Source: a virus. From it: a stretch of 39,291 nucleotides of DNA. The stretch covers positions 1 to 39,291 of the IMG/VR virus record IMGVR_UViG_3300009183_000175; one strand, given 5' to 3'. This document shows, piece by piece, positions 8,101 through 16,042 of the stretch. A model generated the notes under the pieces. It saw only the letters and a list, made by a program, of their open reading frames with translations, made no database searches and was not told where the DNA came from. How positions within the stretch are numbered: the first letter of the stretch is position 1; each line of letters opens with the position of its first letter. Both the position numbers and the translations under genes were made by a program.

Positions 8101-9057
8101 AGTCTCATTCTCACCAGCTATTGTATTACCAACTAAGTCTAATAAACCATTGTAATAGTCTGTTTCAACTAAATCAGCATTGAATGAACAGAACAATCCA
8201 GTTCTATCAGTATCTCTGTTAATTGTAGTTTCAATAAATATATTTGTTCCGTTTGCATCTCTAAAATATGGAATTAATGACAATCCTTCGTAGTATGCTA
8301 ACAATGTAACATTTCTATCATTAGCGAAAGCTCTTAATTGAGTTTTAACTAAACCAGATGCGTTAAAGTAAGCACTCCATCTTGTGTCAATTGCCAATTC
8401 TTGGTAGTTTGACCAGTCACCACCAACAACGATAACATCAACTAAATAGTCAGATGCGAAATCATTAGCATTAACATATGCTGGAAGTTTTTCAACAGAA
8501 CCATACCATTCGATTAATGTTCTATCAAATCCAGTTCTAGCACTTTTTACTACAAATGCAGTAACAAACTTATCAGATAAGTTTGTTAAGCTGAATGCTC
8601 TTTCAGAATATCCAACATTACTTTTTGTAAGATTCATGAAAGACTCAGCGTCTCTTTTCCAGAATCCAGTAGTATCAAAGAATCTTCTATAAGGTCCTTC
8701 TCTTTCTATATCATTTAAATATCCTGAAGATGCTGATAAAGATTTATATTCAATTAAATCTAATGTATCATCCGTATTTAAAAGATTGATAGCGAAAACA
8801 GGAGATGACTCTAACATCTTAGCTATTGTTCTGTGGAAAAAAGAACCTTTTCTTTCTAAACCTCTGTCCATTTGACCAAAGATAGATTCAAGATCACCTG
8901 TAGTAGTTAATCTAATAGGAGTATTAACTGGTCCTTTTTTAGACACACCAATTACCATGTTTGTAATTCCCTCTACTATTGGGCTACTGATAACTGAATT
9001 GTCAAATTCTTCTATGAAGATTCCTGGTCTTTTGTATTTTCCAATTTGAATTGCCAT
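5140..9057 (-). CDS. 18: Contractile tail sheath protein, giant form (T4 gp18-like)
   Basis: 1305 aa, about twice T4 gp18 (659 aa). The N-terminus has the sheath signature YKRPGIFIEEFDNSVI, followed by the first core block to about residue 95 (VIGVSKKGPVN...GDLESIFG). The C-terminal core (about 1000-1305) has DFRYLIDSFGLGL, the VREVLIELERELSRMLLDFQWKFN helix and a final VEPIKGMGIIVNNITI strand, which in sheaths makes the inter-subunit handshake. Between them lies a long beta-rich, Ser/Thr/Val/Gly-rich stretch (about 330-900), presumably insertion domains facing outward from the tail. Transcribed alone from a late promoter, with its own terminator. Confidence 0.9.
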   Translation of the reverse strand: MAIQIGKYKRPGIFIEEFDNSVISSPIVEGITNMVIGVSKKGPVNTPIRLTTTGDLESIFGQMDRGLERKGSFFHRTIAKMLESSPVFAINLLNTDDTLDLIEYKSLSASSGYLNDIEREGPYRRFFDTTGFWKRDAESFMNLTKSNVGYSERAFSLTNLSDKFVTAFVVKSARTGFDRTLIEWYGSVEKLPAYVNANDFASDYLVDVIVVGGDWSNYQELAIDTRWSAYFNASGLVKTQLRAFANDRNVTLLAYYEGLSLIPYFRDANGTNIFIETTINRDTDRTGLFCSFNADLVETDYYNGLLDLVGNTIAGENETNIEFLSYKETIAESIEITAVPLDLPGNVTAVLGGSFSYVQDGHAFDSSLAGDSPVSSGVIDASNFDNRTAWFGENYVHNVVQDSTVSAASASISISYNVASGAFAVIGDKEVPVSGTTSLLITASDYAFSGSQLTFASVFTLDSTGEISVTSNLVGSPVGTPANPTVALSDIVLGYATFSMINQQIIPTSVKINPVNIGTSSTTSGFVDYKFGTSLTDDYFIATQSTAGSIKVEFQNTNTSATPANYKQYRRFKMFYKLVDLISSANKDKMAICLGPNLGYRKVSLSSMTITDIVATTTTSNKSFVLNTGLTNVELADVLKGYLSFYTVDNEFILGTDSVSTKEAQPTVANGVVGKYSKFYSRYFDGIINTGDYFYSNKITMPPFSIGDTANVIFIDGEDNTNGGTNMGPTSSFAGYNYVVIDSSVDPAWSVYDQFIVPNSEKNTGTFTIVNNDPQLASDLGYGAGYYAYEVSEEVVYEEVFNVNTIFDFKIKHYLKMYLDNYGDLEVEFKDETYTATEPVDVTANNTFFIQSAKSNFKQTIEVELPAGYVQVPNKILVTGTRYTEVRVGDFLSAYYDSSLLEVGEVPRKLTRIISKRQYSGDPTLVEITCDSRIATSWSGSALQATRYTSVDNYATTYKAISLKGFRIRQASLPDGTEARQNSILNLVAKGTPLFKAITNKEAIDFRYLIDSFGLGLTERSKQQLVDICGDRLDAFGILNMPSMKSFKNSSSPSFVNSEGVLQLEYVASGGDPESSPAFLYSFGDGAGSTCVGYFMPYVVTNDNGRPVDVPPAAWVATTYMRKQNSNASGITPWTIAAGVTNGRITNIVETEMDFTLTDIEYINQAQMNPIVFKRNRGNVIETENTAQTLYKSALSYIHVREVLIELERELSRMLLDFQWKFNTPDIRAEIKLRADVICETYVSRNGLYNYFNKMDEENNTNEIIDNQIGVLDTYVEPIKGMGIIVNNITILRTGAINAGGFMNG

Positions 9058-9087
9058 ATTATTTATAATTTTTTTTATGTTATGTAG

Positions 9088-9119
9088 TATATATAAAACT
9101 TAAAAAACGATATTTTTTC
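9088..9119 (-). promoter_or_regulatory. Late promoter with A6T upstream element (sheath)
   Basis: On the minus strand TTTATATATA ends at 9088. GAAAAAATATCG starts 31 bases upstream at 9119. The same GAAAAAATATSG-N-box pattern, at the same distance, precedes the gene at 29896. Confidence 0.5.
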
Positions 9120-9685
9120 TATTTTTGAGTTTCTGAGGATATTTTTTTAATATAATCCATCATTTCTTTTTCTACATTAGACATTTTTGTATCAAGAGCC
9201 TTTTGAGCATCCGAAATATCTTTAACTAATGATGATATAGTCGTATTTTTAGTCGATATTCTTGTATTTATATCGGTTAACTTTTTACTAACAGCAGCTT
9301 TTGTGCTAGTTTCAGTTGCTAAACTTAGTTCTTCTTGAAAATCATCTTTTGATATTTTATCCTTAGTTATATCTTTTTGAAACTTATCTACTTTTCTTTT
9401 AAGATTAGCTACATGTAAATATTCTACTAAAAAAGGATTTCTATCTTTTTCTGGTAAGGCATCAGTCTTACCAACTATTCCATCTACAGCTGATTTTAAA
9501 TCAATATCAGTTAAAGCTGTTAGATAAGCTTTATCAAGTAAAGGTTTTTTAGTCTTATAATCAGTGAGATTTTTCTTTAATGTTTCTAACTTTTCCTTAG
9601 ACATTTTTAAATCTGGTTCATCAGTGATATTTGTCTCAAAATCAACTTCTTCCGTAAATAGTTTGTACTTTTTTAAGTATTTCAT
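9119..9685 (-). CDS. Coiled-coil protein with capsid-targeting-like N-terminus (188 aa)
   Basis: Unknown function. It begins MKYLKKYKLFTEE, a variant of the tag shared by the genes at 93 and 644. A prohead-protease cut after the FTE or TEE region is possible but is not a perfect (I/L)xE site. The remainder is very rich in K, D, E, T and S, with long heptad-like stretches (about 28-60, 95-185), so it should be mostly helical coiled coil. It starts 2 bases past the stop of the 961-aa gene upstream and very likely shares its transcript. A prohead core or internal head protein is a reasonable guess. Confidence 0.78.
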   Translation of the reverse strand: MKYLKKYKLFTEEVDFETNITDEPDLKMSKEKLETLKKNLTDYKTKKPLLDKAYLTALTDIDLKSAVDGIVGKTDALPEKDRNPFLVEYLHVANLKRKVDKFQKDITKDKISKDDFQEELSLATETSTKAAVSKKLTDINTRISTKNTTISSLVKDISDAQKALDTKMSNVEKEMMDYIKKISSETQK

Positions 9686-9686
9686 T

Positions 9687-12572
9687 TTATTTTCTAACCA
9701 TTGAAGTGTTATTTATTCCATCTACTTTAATATTAGGAAATCCACCAATATTTTTAATTTTTTCTGATATATTTTTAGTTAATTTATATCTTGTATTTTC
9801 CTTATCTACTTTACATAAAGTATAACAAGTCTGTATAGACATTTCCTCAGTTCCTGAAGTTGCTGATTGACTTGGTGTATTCTTTTTACTTGAATATTTT
9901 GTTAGATATTTAATAGTAAAGTTTTTACCTGTTAAAAGAAACTGACCATCTTTATTAATTAGATTTTCTAATTTTATTTTAGATGCTTTAATTTGATATT
10001 CCCCATCTTCATTTGTTTGATCCATTTCAATTCTTTTCTCTAAATTTCCTTGAAAGTTATCTCCTTTAAGTCCTTGTCCTGACTCCTTAATATATCTCTT
10101 GAAGAAGTAAAAACTTTCACAATATGTAAAATAAGCAATTCCATTATCTACTGACTGAACATAGAAGTAAATCTGTTTTTCTTTTCCTTTATTATCTTTA
10201 CATCCACATGCGAAGAAAGATCCTGATATTTCGTCAAGTTTTTCCATTTTAACCAATTCTTTCTTAAATTGTAAATTAAGAGGGTCTGGTATGGTAGTAG
10301 AATTTGATGTATTTTCTTTTGCATCTGATTCTACTATAACCAATCCACCATTTAAATCATCTTTGGTGGCTCCAAAGTATTTCTCTATGAACTCTGCTTG
10401 TTTACCCATCGCTTTATCTCCGTAGCTTTTAGATGGTTTGTAAAGTTCTTCACCATCCAACATATCATTGATGAATTTTAAAAGATTTTTACCAGCATCT
10501 TTAATAATATTTCCGTCTTTTGTTTTAAGAATGGTTTCTTCTCTAAATATTGCCTGATTTTCTGGTTTTTTTATTATATCCTGAACCTTACTTTCCCATT
10601 CATTAAAAATCATATTATTTCTATATGGCCCACCTGATATACCAGCCGTCATTCTTGTTCCATCTCCAAAAGGTGTATAGTTGGCGAATTCAGATGCTGA
10701 TACTCTACCATCACTGGTTTCAACATTTGGAATAACTTTAGTTGTGTGTAGTTTATAAGCTCTGTTAAATAATTTAACTATTTCAATAATAGGATCTAAT
10801 CCATTTATTTGAATTTCTTTAGATGCTGTTATTTTTTCGAAATTAGCTACTATCCTAGCTACTTCAGTTCTCTCTAAAACGAAAGATTTTACATCAATTT
10901 TCTTATCCCAATAGTCAATAATCTTTTGAGAAGTTGTCATTACAACTGGATCTGATGCTTCTGTATCTTCGTCAGCTTCTTTTATATAAGATAAGAAAGA
11001 ACTATATTTACTAATAACAGATTCTTTTGTTAAATCTGATTCTTTTTTAGAGTATTCTTTACCATCTTCAGTTGTGAAGTAATAAGAACCATCTTTAATT
11101 TTTTCAATTTTTTTAGAAATTTCTTTTCCTTCTTTATTTTTCCATTTTACAACATCACCAACTTTAAACTTAGTAGTTACTTCAGCAGGTTTTGCTTCAT
11201 CCGGTTTTATTAACATTATAGATTTCATACCTTCTACAAATGGTTGTAGATTCTTTCCAGTCTCTCCTAAACCACCATATAAACCTTCTCCATCAAATTG
11301 TAAAGCTCTTTTAGTAAATCTAGCTATTTTTTCAGCAACAACAATCTTTTTGTTTTTGTCTGAAATTATTTCTATACTTTCTTTATATAATGGATCTGTA
11401 GAAGCATTTAGTGTTGCTTTTTTATCACCAACTAAATATCTATTAACCTCTGTGAAAAGAGATTTTATTATTTCTTTATTTTTAGTGTCTAAGGATTTTG
11501 AAGTTATTTCATTTAAGAACTTAACATCTACTCCAATTCCTTTATCTTTAGGAGATTCTAATGTTTCAATAGCTTTCTTTAATTTAGTAAAAGCTTGTGT
11601 TAAATGGTCTTCACCACCTTTGATATTAGATCTATCAGGACTTCCACCTTCACCAATTGCTTCAAACATAAAACTTTCCATTACAAGAACTAATCCAGCC
11701 GGCATAGTAACATTATCCTTTGGATATTTTAGTAAAACTTGAGTATTTTTAGTTCTGATGTCAGTTGCTGCTAATTTTTTAGGATTAGCTTTAATATCTT
11801 TTTGAATTTTCTCAATAGTATCACCAGCAACAGTAGTGTATGTGAATTTACTTTTTGTAGTTGTTGATGCGTTTGTTGTAGATATATTCTTAACTTCTTT
11901 ATAGTGAGATAATACTAAAGCTAATGACTTCAAAGTTTTTATCATAGTAGGATACATAGATTCTGATGTTTTAGAACCTTTTTCTACTACAACTTCTTTA
12001 TTTTCTCCTTTTTCTTCACCTTCACCTTTTTCTCCCTCATCTTCATCACCTTCACCAATAGGTTCTCCACCCTCAGTGTCTTTAAATTGTTCTAAGAACT
12101 TTTTAAATTCTTCTAACTGGCTTAATAGAGATTCTTTGTCTTCAAGACCTTCAATTTTTGATATATTACTTATAGCATCGTTATTAAGTCTTTTTATCTC
12201 ACCTACGTTACCACCTTCTCTAACAACTTTTTCTAACTCTTCTAAAAGTTTAGAAATCGTTAGTCTATTTTGATCATTTTTATTTTCTTCTGATAGAGTT
12301 GCTGTAGTTGATCCATCTAATAGATTACTAAACGCTTCCTCTAGTCTTTTACCCACCGGTTTTATTCTAAGTAAGTTAGCACCCATTCTAGCTTTTCTTA
12401 TACCAAAGTTAATTAATCTACCAATTAATGAGTTACCCCAAGGGATATCATTTGCAAACGGTCCACTAGTATCAGCTTCGTTTAATTCCTGTAAATCAAT
12501 ATCAGACTTATATTCATCTATTTTTTTAAAACTTCTTTTAAGGAACTCATCTCTATTACTAAGATACTTCAT
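9687..12572 (-). CDS. Large putative head-packaged protein with LysM-like segment (961 aa)
   Basis: The frame opens at 12596, but that ATG lies inside the late promoter box. I choose the ATG at 12572 (MKYLSNRDEFLKRSF), 18 bases past the predicted transcript start. The leader ends LQELNE|ADTSG, a good (L/I)xE prohead-protease site at residue 32, followed by DIPWGNSLIGRLINFGIRKA. Residues about 165-195 are acidic low complexity. About 244-299 look like a LysM module (YTTVAGDTIEKI ... MPAGLVLVM). About 475-530 look like a small Tudor/KOW-type barrel (FKVGDVVKWKNKEGKE...). The C-terminal half is unassigned. LysM suggests peptidoglycan contact after ejection; this is inference. It heads an operon with the 188-aa coiled-coil gene. 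Confidence 0.78.
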   Translation of the reverse strand: MKYLSNRDEFLKRSFKKIDEYKSDIDLQELNEADTSGPFANDIPWGNSLIGRLINFGIRKARMGANLLRIKPVGKRLEEAFSNLLDGSTTATLSEENKNDQNRLTISKLLEELEKVVREGGNVGEIKRLNNDAISNISKIEGLEDKESLLSQLEEFKKFLEQFKDTEGGEPIGEGDEDEGEKGEGEEKGENKEVVVEKGSKTSESMYPTMIKTLKSLALVLSHYKEVKNISTTNASTTTKSKFTYTTVAGDTIEKIQKDIKANPKKLAATDIRTKNTQVLLKYPKDNVTMPAGLVLVMESFMFEAIGEGGSPDRSNIKGGEDHLTQAFTKLKKAIETLESPKDKGIGVDVKFLNEITSKSLDTKNKEIIKSLFTEVNRYLVGDKKATLNASTDPLYKESIEIISDKNKKIVVAEKIARFTKRALQFDGEGLYGGLGETGKNLQPFVEGMKSIMLIKPDEAKPAEVTTKFKVGDVVKWKNKEGKEISKKIEKIKDGSYYFTTEDGKEYSKKESDLTKESVISKYSSFLSYIKEADEDTEASDPVVMTTSQKIIDYWDKKIDVKSFVLERTEVARIVANFEKITASKEIQINGLDPIIEIVKLFNRAYKLHTTKVIPNVETSDGRVSASEFANYTPFGDGTRMTAGISGGPYRNNMIFNEWESKVQDIIKKPENQAIFREETILKTKDGNIIKDAGKNLLKFINDMLDGEELYKPSKSYGDKAMGKQAEFIEKYFGATKDDLNGGLVIVESDAKENTSNSTTIPDPLNLQFKKELVKMEKLDEISGSFFACGCKDNKGKEKQIYFYVQSVDNGIAYFTYCESFYFFKRYIKESGQGLKGDNFQGNLEKRIEMDQTNEDGEYQIKASKIKLENLINKDGQFLLTGKNFTIKYLTKYSSKKNTPSQSATSGTEEMSIQTCYTLCKVDKENTRYKLTKNISEKIKNIGGFPNIKVDGINNTSMVRK

Positions 12573-12595
12573 ATAATTATATAATTTTTTCAACA

Positions 12596-12605
12596 TATAT
12601 ATTAA
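12596..12605 (-). promoter_or_regulatory. Late promoter box, exact TTAATATATA
   Basis: An exact copy on the minus strand. The last A of the box is also the A of an ATG at 12596, so that ATG cannot be the start of a transcript made from this promoter. The ATG at 12572 is the likely start. Confidence 0.65.
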
Positions 12606-12706
12606 AATACTTTTACTTAAATTTTCTTTATTTTAATATTATTCGTATATTTGTATATAATTAAGTATTAAAGAAAAATCATAAAACAAAAAAATAATAA
12701 ATAAAA

Positions 12707-12737
12707 TTTGTAGATTCAGGAATTATCCTTATATTTG
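12707..12737 (+). promoter_or_regulatory. Host-type (Bacteroidota) promoter
   Basis: TTTG (12707-12710), 19 bases, TATATTTG (12730-12737). This matches the Bacteroidota housekeeping consensus TTTG-N17-23-TAnnTTTG. It lies 32 bases before the ATG at 12770, which has no late box, so this gene is probably expressed early by host polymerase. A second TATATTTG is at 12646-12653. Confidence 0.7.
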
Positions 12738-12769
12738 TATAACAAAATAAACCACTAAAAAAGAAGACT

Positions 12770-13228
12770 ATGAAATTCGACATCAACAAAGTAATCTGTA
12801 TCAGCTTAAAGTCACACAACGACCAACAATTAAAAGCTATCTCTGAAGTTTATAAATTAGATTTTGATACTTTAGTTAAAGTTAAATCTTGTTCTTCTAA
12901 GATTTGGATAGAAGCGGGTGGTGATTATGCTATCGCTTTCATCACAGTTGATAATAATGTTCCACAAGTTAGTGAGAATTTTTGTCCAATCACTAAAAAA
13001 GAAAAAGACGCTTTGTATAAAATTCAACCAATCAAAACTCCAAAGATGCCAAAGGTTTCAAGAGTAGTTGATACTAAAGTTGAAGACAAGGTTTCTAATG
13101 TTTTCATCGAAGATTTAATCTCTGACTTTGATGTTGTTTTAGATGTAGACACTATCTTAGACAAGATTACTGACAAAGGTATGAAGTCTTTAACTAAAGT
13201 TGAATTAGACTTTTTGAACAACCAATAA
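12770..13228 (+). CDS. Unknown protein (152 aa) with DUF6576-like C-terminal motif
   Basis: No enzyme motif recognised. The N-terminal half (1-70) looks like a small alpha/beta domain (INKVICISLKSHNDQQLKAISEVYKL). A Pro/Lys/Val-rich linker follows (about 85-110), then a C-terminal TILDKITDKGMKSLTKVE segment (about 128-147). That motif also closes the protein ending at 32162 and opens the body of the protein at 93, and is common at the C-terminus of Bacteroidota proteins. Its codon use favours C-ending codons more than its neighbours do (for example TTC, GAC, ATC near the start), which suggests strong early expression or a different origin. Monocistronic: host-type promoter before, terminator after. 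Confidence 0.8.
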   Translation: MKFDINKVICISLKSHNDQQLKAISEVYKLDFDTLVKVKSCSSKIWIEAGGDYAIAFITVDNNVPQVSENFCPITKKEKDALYKIQPIKTPKMPKVSRVVDTKVEDKVSNVFIEDLISDFDVVLDVDTILDKITDKGMKSLTKVELDFLNNQ

Positions 13229-13260
13229 TAAATTGAAATAACCTATTTTTTCATAAATCT

Positions 13261-13292
13261 TAAAAAACCGGGAATAATTCCGGTTTTTTTAT
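13261..13292 (+). terminator. Terminator after the 152-aa gene
   Basis: AAAAAACCGG ... CCGGTTTTTTT with an AT-rich 8-base centre that can pair further (GAA/TTC). Confidence 0.88.
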
Positions 13293-13330
13293 TTTAAAAT
13301 ATATTTTTTTTAACCACCACCGTTTTTTGA

Positions 13331-13377
13331 TAAAAAATCAAGGTCAATTATTTAACTGTTCAAAAATTGAATATATA
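13331..13377 (+). promoter_or_regulatory. Late promoter with A6TC upstream element
   Basis: TAAAAAATCAA starts at 13331 and the TGAATATATA box ends at 13377, 46 bases on. This is the arrangement found before the protease-scaffold and capsid genes (47 bases). The element here also sits in a small palindrome, TTGAT-A5-ATCAA. Confidence 0.5.
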
Positions 13378-13400
13378 TATTATACAATTAAATTTTTTGT

Positions 13401-13703
13401 ATGAGATACATAGAGTTAAAATATCGTAATAAGACTTATACTACAGAGGTAGAAATCGATGATATTCTTTTAAGTGAGAATTTTTATTGGTTAATCGACT
13501 CAGAAATCGAGAATGCTCAAATTGAGATAGAAAAAGACACACTTATTTGGAATGGTGGTAGTTTCTTTACTGGAGACTGGCACTATGGTATTTTTAAAAA
13601 TGGTGATTTTTATGGAAATTGGGAAAACGGAATATGGGAGAGTGGTAATTTTGGAGGTAAATGGCATAGTGGTGTTAATTTAACCCAAGATATAAAAAAA
13701 TAA
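13401..13703 (+). CDS. Small protein with W-x-x-G repeats (100 aa)
   Basis: Unknown function. The first half is a short beta-rich domain. From about residue 50 it runs as a repeat of aromatic-Gly turns: LIWNGGSFFTGDWHYGIF, then KNGDFYGNWENGIWESGNFGGKW. Such WxxGxF/W repeats form small beta-solenoid or MORN-like surfaces and occur in hypothetical T4-like phage proteins. Late promoter upstream. The next gene starts 9 bases after the stop, so the two are probably co-transcribed. Confidence 0.75.
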   Translation: MRYIELKYRNKTYTTEVEIDDILLSENFYWLIDSEIENAQIEIEKDTLIWNGGSFFTGDWHYGIFKNGDFYGNWENGIWESGNFGGKWHSGVNLTQDIKK

Positions 13704-13712
13704 CAAATTATT

Positions 13713-14168
13713 ATGAAGAGAAAAAGAATTGTTCTTGAAGAAGAAAGAGCTAAGGAAATTTTGAATCAAAATGTAATCAGAGTTAAAAAAGAATCAGGTG
13801 ATTATTTTTTTGAAATAGGAAAAGAGTCAACTTCTGACATTGCAGAAGGTGTATCAATTCTTATGAGAAAATTAGAATGGAATGATCCGATTTGGAATAC
13901 CGAGATAGATAAAATAATTTATGAAGATATAACACCTGAGAAGGCACTATTTTGGTTGACGGGTGGATATGCAGAGTGGAGAACACTAAACCACTATAAT
14001 AGACCTTGGTGTGATAGTTATTTAGAATTCCAAGAAGAATTTGGATTTTTAATAATAAACATCATTAAGAAGTCAAAAAAATTAGCAGATGTAAGAGACG
14101 GATTTGTAAAGTATCTTAATTTACCAACATTATACAACTTTGCAATTAGTCGAGATATGGTAAAATAA
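13713..14168 (+). CDS. Unknown protein (151 aa)
   Basis: Not recognised. Basic start (MKRKRIVLEEERAKE), then a mixed alpha/beta region with WNDPIWNTEIDKI and a 'WLTGGYAEWRTLNHYNRPWCDSYLEF' aromatic block. No signal peptide or membrane segment. Second gene of a two-gene unit with the WxxG protein, closed by a hairpin terminator. Confidence 0.72.
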   Translation: MKRKRIVLEEERAKEILNQNVIRVKKESGDYFFEIGKESTSDIAEGVSILMRKLEWNDPIWNTEIDKIIYEDITPEKALFWLTGGYAEWRTLNHYNRPWCDSYLEFQEEFGFLIINIIKKSKKLADVRDGFVKYLNLPTLYNFAISRDMVK

Positions 14169-14191
14169 TAAAATTTTTATATGATTAAATT

Positions 14192-14220
14192 AAATCCCAT
14201 CTAAATGATGGGATTTTTTT
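14192..14220 (+). terminator. Terminator fused to the next late promoter
   Basis: AAATCCCATC / GATGGGATTT stem with a TAAAT loop. Its T-run runs directly into the TTAATATATA box at 14221-14230. Confidence 0.9.
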
Positions 14221-14230
14221 TTAATATATA
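14221..14230 (+). promoter_or_regulatory. Late promoter box, exact TTAATATATA, leaderless
   Basis: The box ends at 14230 and the start codon begins at 14236. With T4 late spacing (last A at -6), the first transcribed base is the A of ATG. Confidence 0.65.
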
Positions 14231-14235
14231 ACTAC

Positions 14236-14511
14236 ATGGAAGAATTAAAATCAATTTGTCGAAATCCTTGGTGTAAAGCAACCTTTGTTTATAGAAAAGA
14301 AGATATGGTTCCTGTGAATCCAGATGTTAAAATATCAAAAAATGAACCAATGGATGATATTGAAATGATGGCTCCTTTATATTGTTATAAATGTAAAAGC
14401 TTTGATTCTGAACTTAGTGGTGGAATTGAATGGAAAGATAAAGAATATGAAGGAAGTAGATTTGATGGTATGCCTCATCAGGTAAGATATAAAGTAACAA
14501 ATTTTAAATAA
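14236..14511 (+). CDS. Small zinc-binding protein, unknown (91 aa)
   Basis: Cysteines at CRNPWC (8 and 13) and YCYKC (about 50 and 53) make a likely zinc ribbon. The rest is charged. The WCKATF ... CYKCKSFDSELSGGIEW pattern has no function I can name. The stop overlaps the next start (TAATG), so the two genes are coupled. No Shine-Dalgarno sequence; the start is dictated by the adjacent late promoter. Confidence 0.72.
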   Translation: MEELKSICRNPWCKATFVYRKEDMVPVNPDVKISKNEPMDDIEMMAPLYCYKCKSFDSELSGGIEWKDKEYEGSRFDGMPHQVRYKVTNFK

Positions 14512-15356
14512 TGAAAGCTCACTTCTTTGACATTGATGTTATATTAAATACTAATAGTATGGTTTGGGTTGTGGATAAAGCTGTGCCTAGTATACCTATA
14601 TTAAAAATATCTCAATCTGAGTTTAATTTAATAAAAAAAGGTATTTATAAAGGTCAAGAAAGCTCTATGAAGTTTGGAGGAACCGATTATTGGGTTTCTT
14701 CGGATTTTATGAATAAGATAAAAGTTAAATCTAAAAACCACCAAGCTAATTTTTCTAATCTAATATTCTCTATGCAGGAATTTATGAATAAAGAGTTAAT
14801 GGAGAATTTAGAATATACACTAAATTTAGATAATATACTACATCTTAAAAATACAGATGATGATATTTACTTTATATGTTCTAGAAATAATAAAAGAAAC
14901 TATGAAGTAATGATTTCTAAAATAGAAGAGAAATTAAAAGAAAATGGATTAAAAATTAAAAAGTATTATTTCATCTCTGAGACATTCTATAATAGAAATA
15001 GTGATGATATATCTTATAAAAAAGCTAGATTATTACTACAACACATTATAGGATTGAAAACAGAAGGTGATAAATTCACTGAAGAAGAGTTACAGAAATA
15101 TACTGAATTTTATTTTTATGATGATGAAGAAAATGCTATAAAATTAGCAATTGATTCAAATAAACTCTTAACCGTTTTACTTTCTAATACCGATCCTAAT
15201 TTAAAGGATAGAATTAAAAGTGAATTAAAACAAGAAGAAAGATTACTTTTTGTTAACCTTGTTACTGGAAATAGAGTTAATCGATTCGTTACAACAAAGG
15301 TAAAAATTGAATTTAGTAACTTGATTAAGGCTTTTGAAAGTTTTAAGTATAGATAA
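14511..15356 (+). CDS. Putative HAD-like hydrolase (281 aa)
   Basis: The N-terminus MKAHFFDIDVILNT has the D-x-D of HAD motif I (D7, D9). Later come a possible motif II (YFICSR, about residue 122), a Lys in SYKKAR and a YDDEEN acidic pair (about 203-206) that could be motif IV. Strand-helix spacing suits a HAD Rossmann fold, followed by a helical tail. Substrate unknown. Motif matches are short, so the family call is moderate. It is coupled to the zinc protein before it and abuts the minus-strand terminase small subunit candidate tail to tail, with no bases between. Confidence 0.6.
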   Translation: MKAHFFDIDVILNTNSMVWVVDKAVPSIPILKISQSEFNLIKKGIYKGQESSMKFGGTDYWVSSDFMNKIKVKSKNHQANFSNLIFSMQEFMNKELMENLEYTLNLDNILHLKNTDDDIYFICSRNNKRNYEVMISKIEEKLKENGLKIKKYYFISETFYNRNSDDISYKKARLLLQHIIGLKTEGDKFTEEELQKYTEFYFYDDEENAIKLAIDSNKLLTVLLSNTDPNLKDRIKSELKQEERLLFVNLVTGNRVNRFVTTKVKIEFSNLIKAFESFKYR

Positions 15357-15992
15357 CTACTTAGAATCTTTATCTTTCCCTATCATCGCATTTTTAATCA
15401 AATCATTCAACTTTCTGTTATCCATGATAGCACCTGTATCTGATTCTGGCATTTCTCCTGAGAAGTCATCTATGGCTTTTTGAACATCTGGACTTTCAAT
15501 CTCATTTAAACCTAAATCTTTTCTCAATCCTTTATAAAATTTTTCAAGTTCAGTTCTTTGTGTTGATGAGAATTTGGAGTTTTCTCTAATTTGACCAATT
15601 GTTTGGTTGACAACTTCGTGCATTCTTGCTGAATTATCACCATTATCCACTTGTCTTAATTGAGATAAGAAGTTCTTTCTAGTCATTTTTGATAAGAAGA
15701 TTGTTTCAGCATAAACTAAAGCATCATCTCTCATCTTATTTCTTATATATGGGTGTTCTTTTAATTGAGGTACGTCACTTAGATATAAATCAACAAGAGA
15801 TTCTAATACTTCCATTGATTGTTGTGAAGCAACGGTCATATCTGAGTCATAATCATACATCTCAATTGCTCCTAAATCTGGTAAATCTTCAGGTCTTGCT
15901 AAGTGTTTGCTGATATCAAATTCCCCGCTTTCAGATTGAATTTCATCAAATTCATCCTTAATTCTATTTCTTTCATTTTCTGCTTTTGACAT
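15357..15992 (-). CDS. Putative terminase small subunit (T4 gp16-like)
   Basis: 211 aa, acidic, predicted almost wholly helical, with a low-complexity N-terminus (MSKAENERNRIKDEFDEI). The centre has helices such as LESLVDLYLSDVPQLKEHPYIRNKMRDDALVYAETIFLSK and FSSTQRTELEKFYKGLRKDLGL, a composition like the ring-forming T4 gp16 group. The call rests mainly on its place: it shares a palindromic promoter with the large terminase gene at 16043. No catalytic motif is expected. Alternative: another small head or neck protein. Confidence 0.55.
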   Translation of the reverse strand: MSKAENERNRIKDEFDEIQSESGEFDISKHLARPEDLPDLGAIEMYDYDSDMTVASQQSMEVLESLVDLYLSDVPQLKEHPYIRNKMRDDALVYAETIFLSKMTRKNFLSQLRQVDNGDNSARMHEVVNQTIGQIRENSKFSSTQRTELEKFYKGLRKDLGLNEIESPDVQKAIDDFSGEMPESDTGAIMDNRKLNDLIKNAMIGKDKDSK

Positions 15993-16009
15993 AGAAGGTG
16001 GTTTTTTAC

Positions 16010-16019
16010 AATATATATT
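16010..16019. promoter_or_regulatory. Bidirectional palindromic late promoter (terminase genes)
   Basis: AATATATATT is a perfect palindrome between two divergent genes, 23 bases before the large-terminase ATG and 17 before the small-subunit ATG. It reads TTAATATATA-like on the minus strand and CAATATATA on the plus strand. Confidence 0.5.
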
Positions 16020-16042
16020 AAAAAGATATTGTTCCTAAAATT

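Noticed and set aside
12573-12596. Start of the 961-aa protein at 12596
   Set aside because: That ATG is made by the last bases of the TTAATATATA box, upstream of the predicted transcript start.
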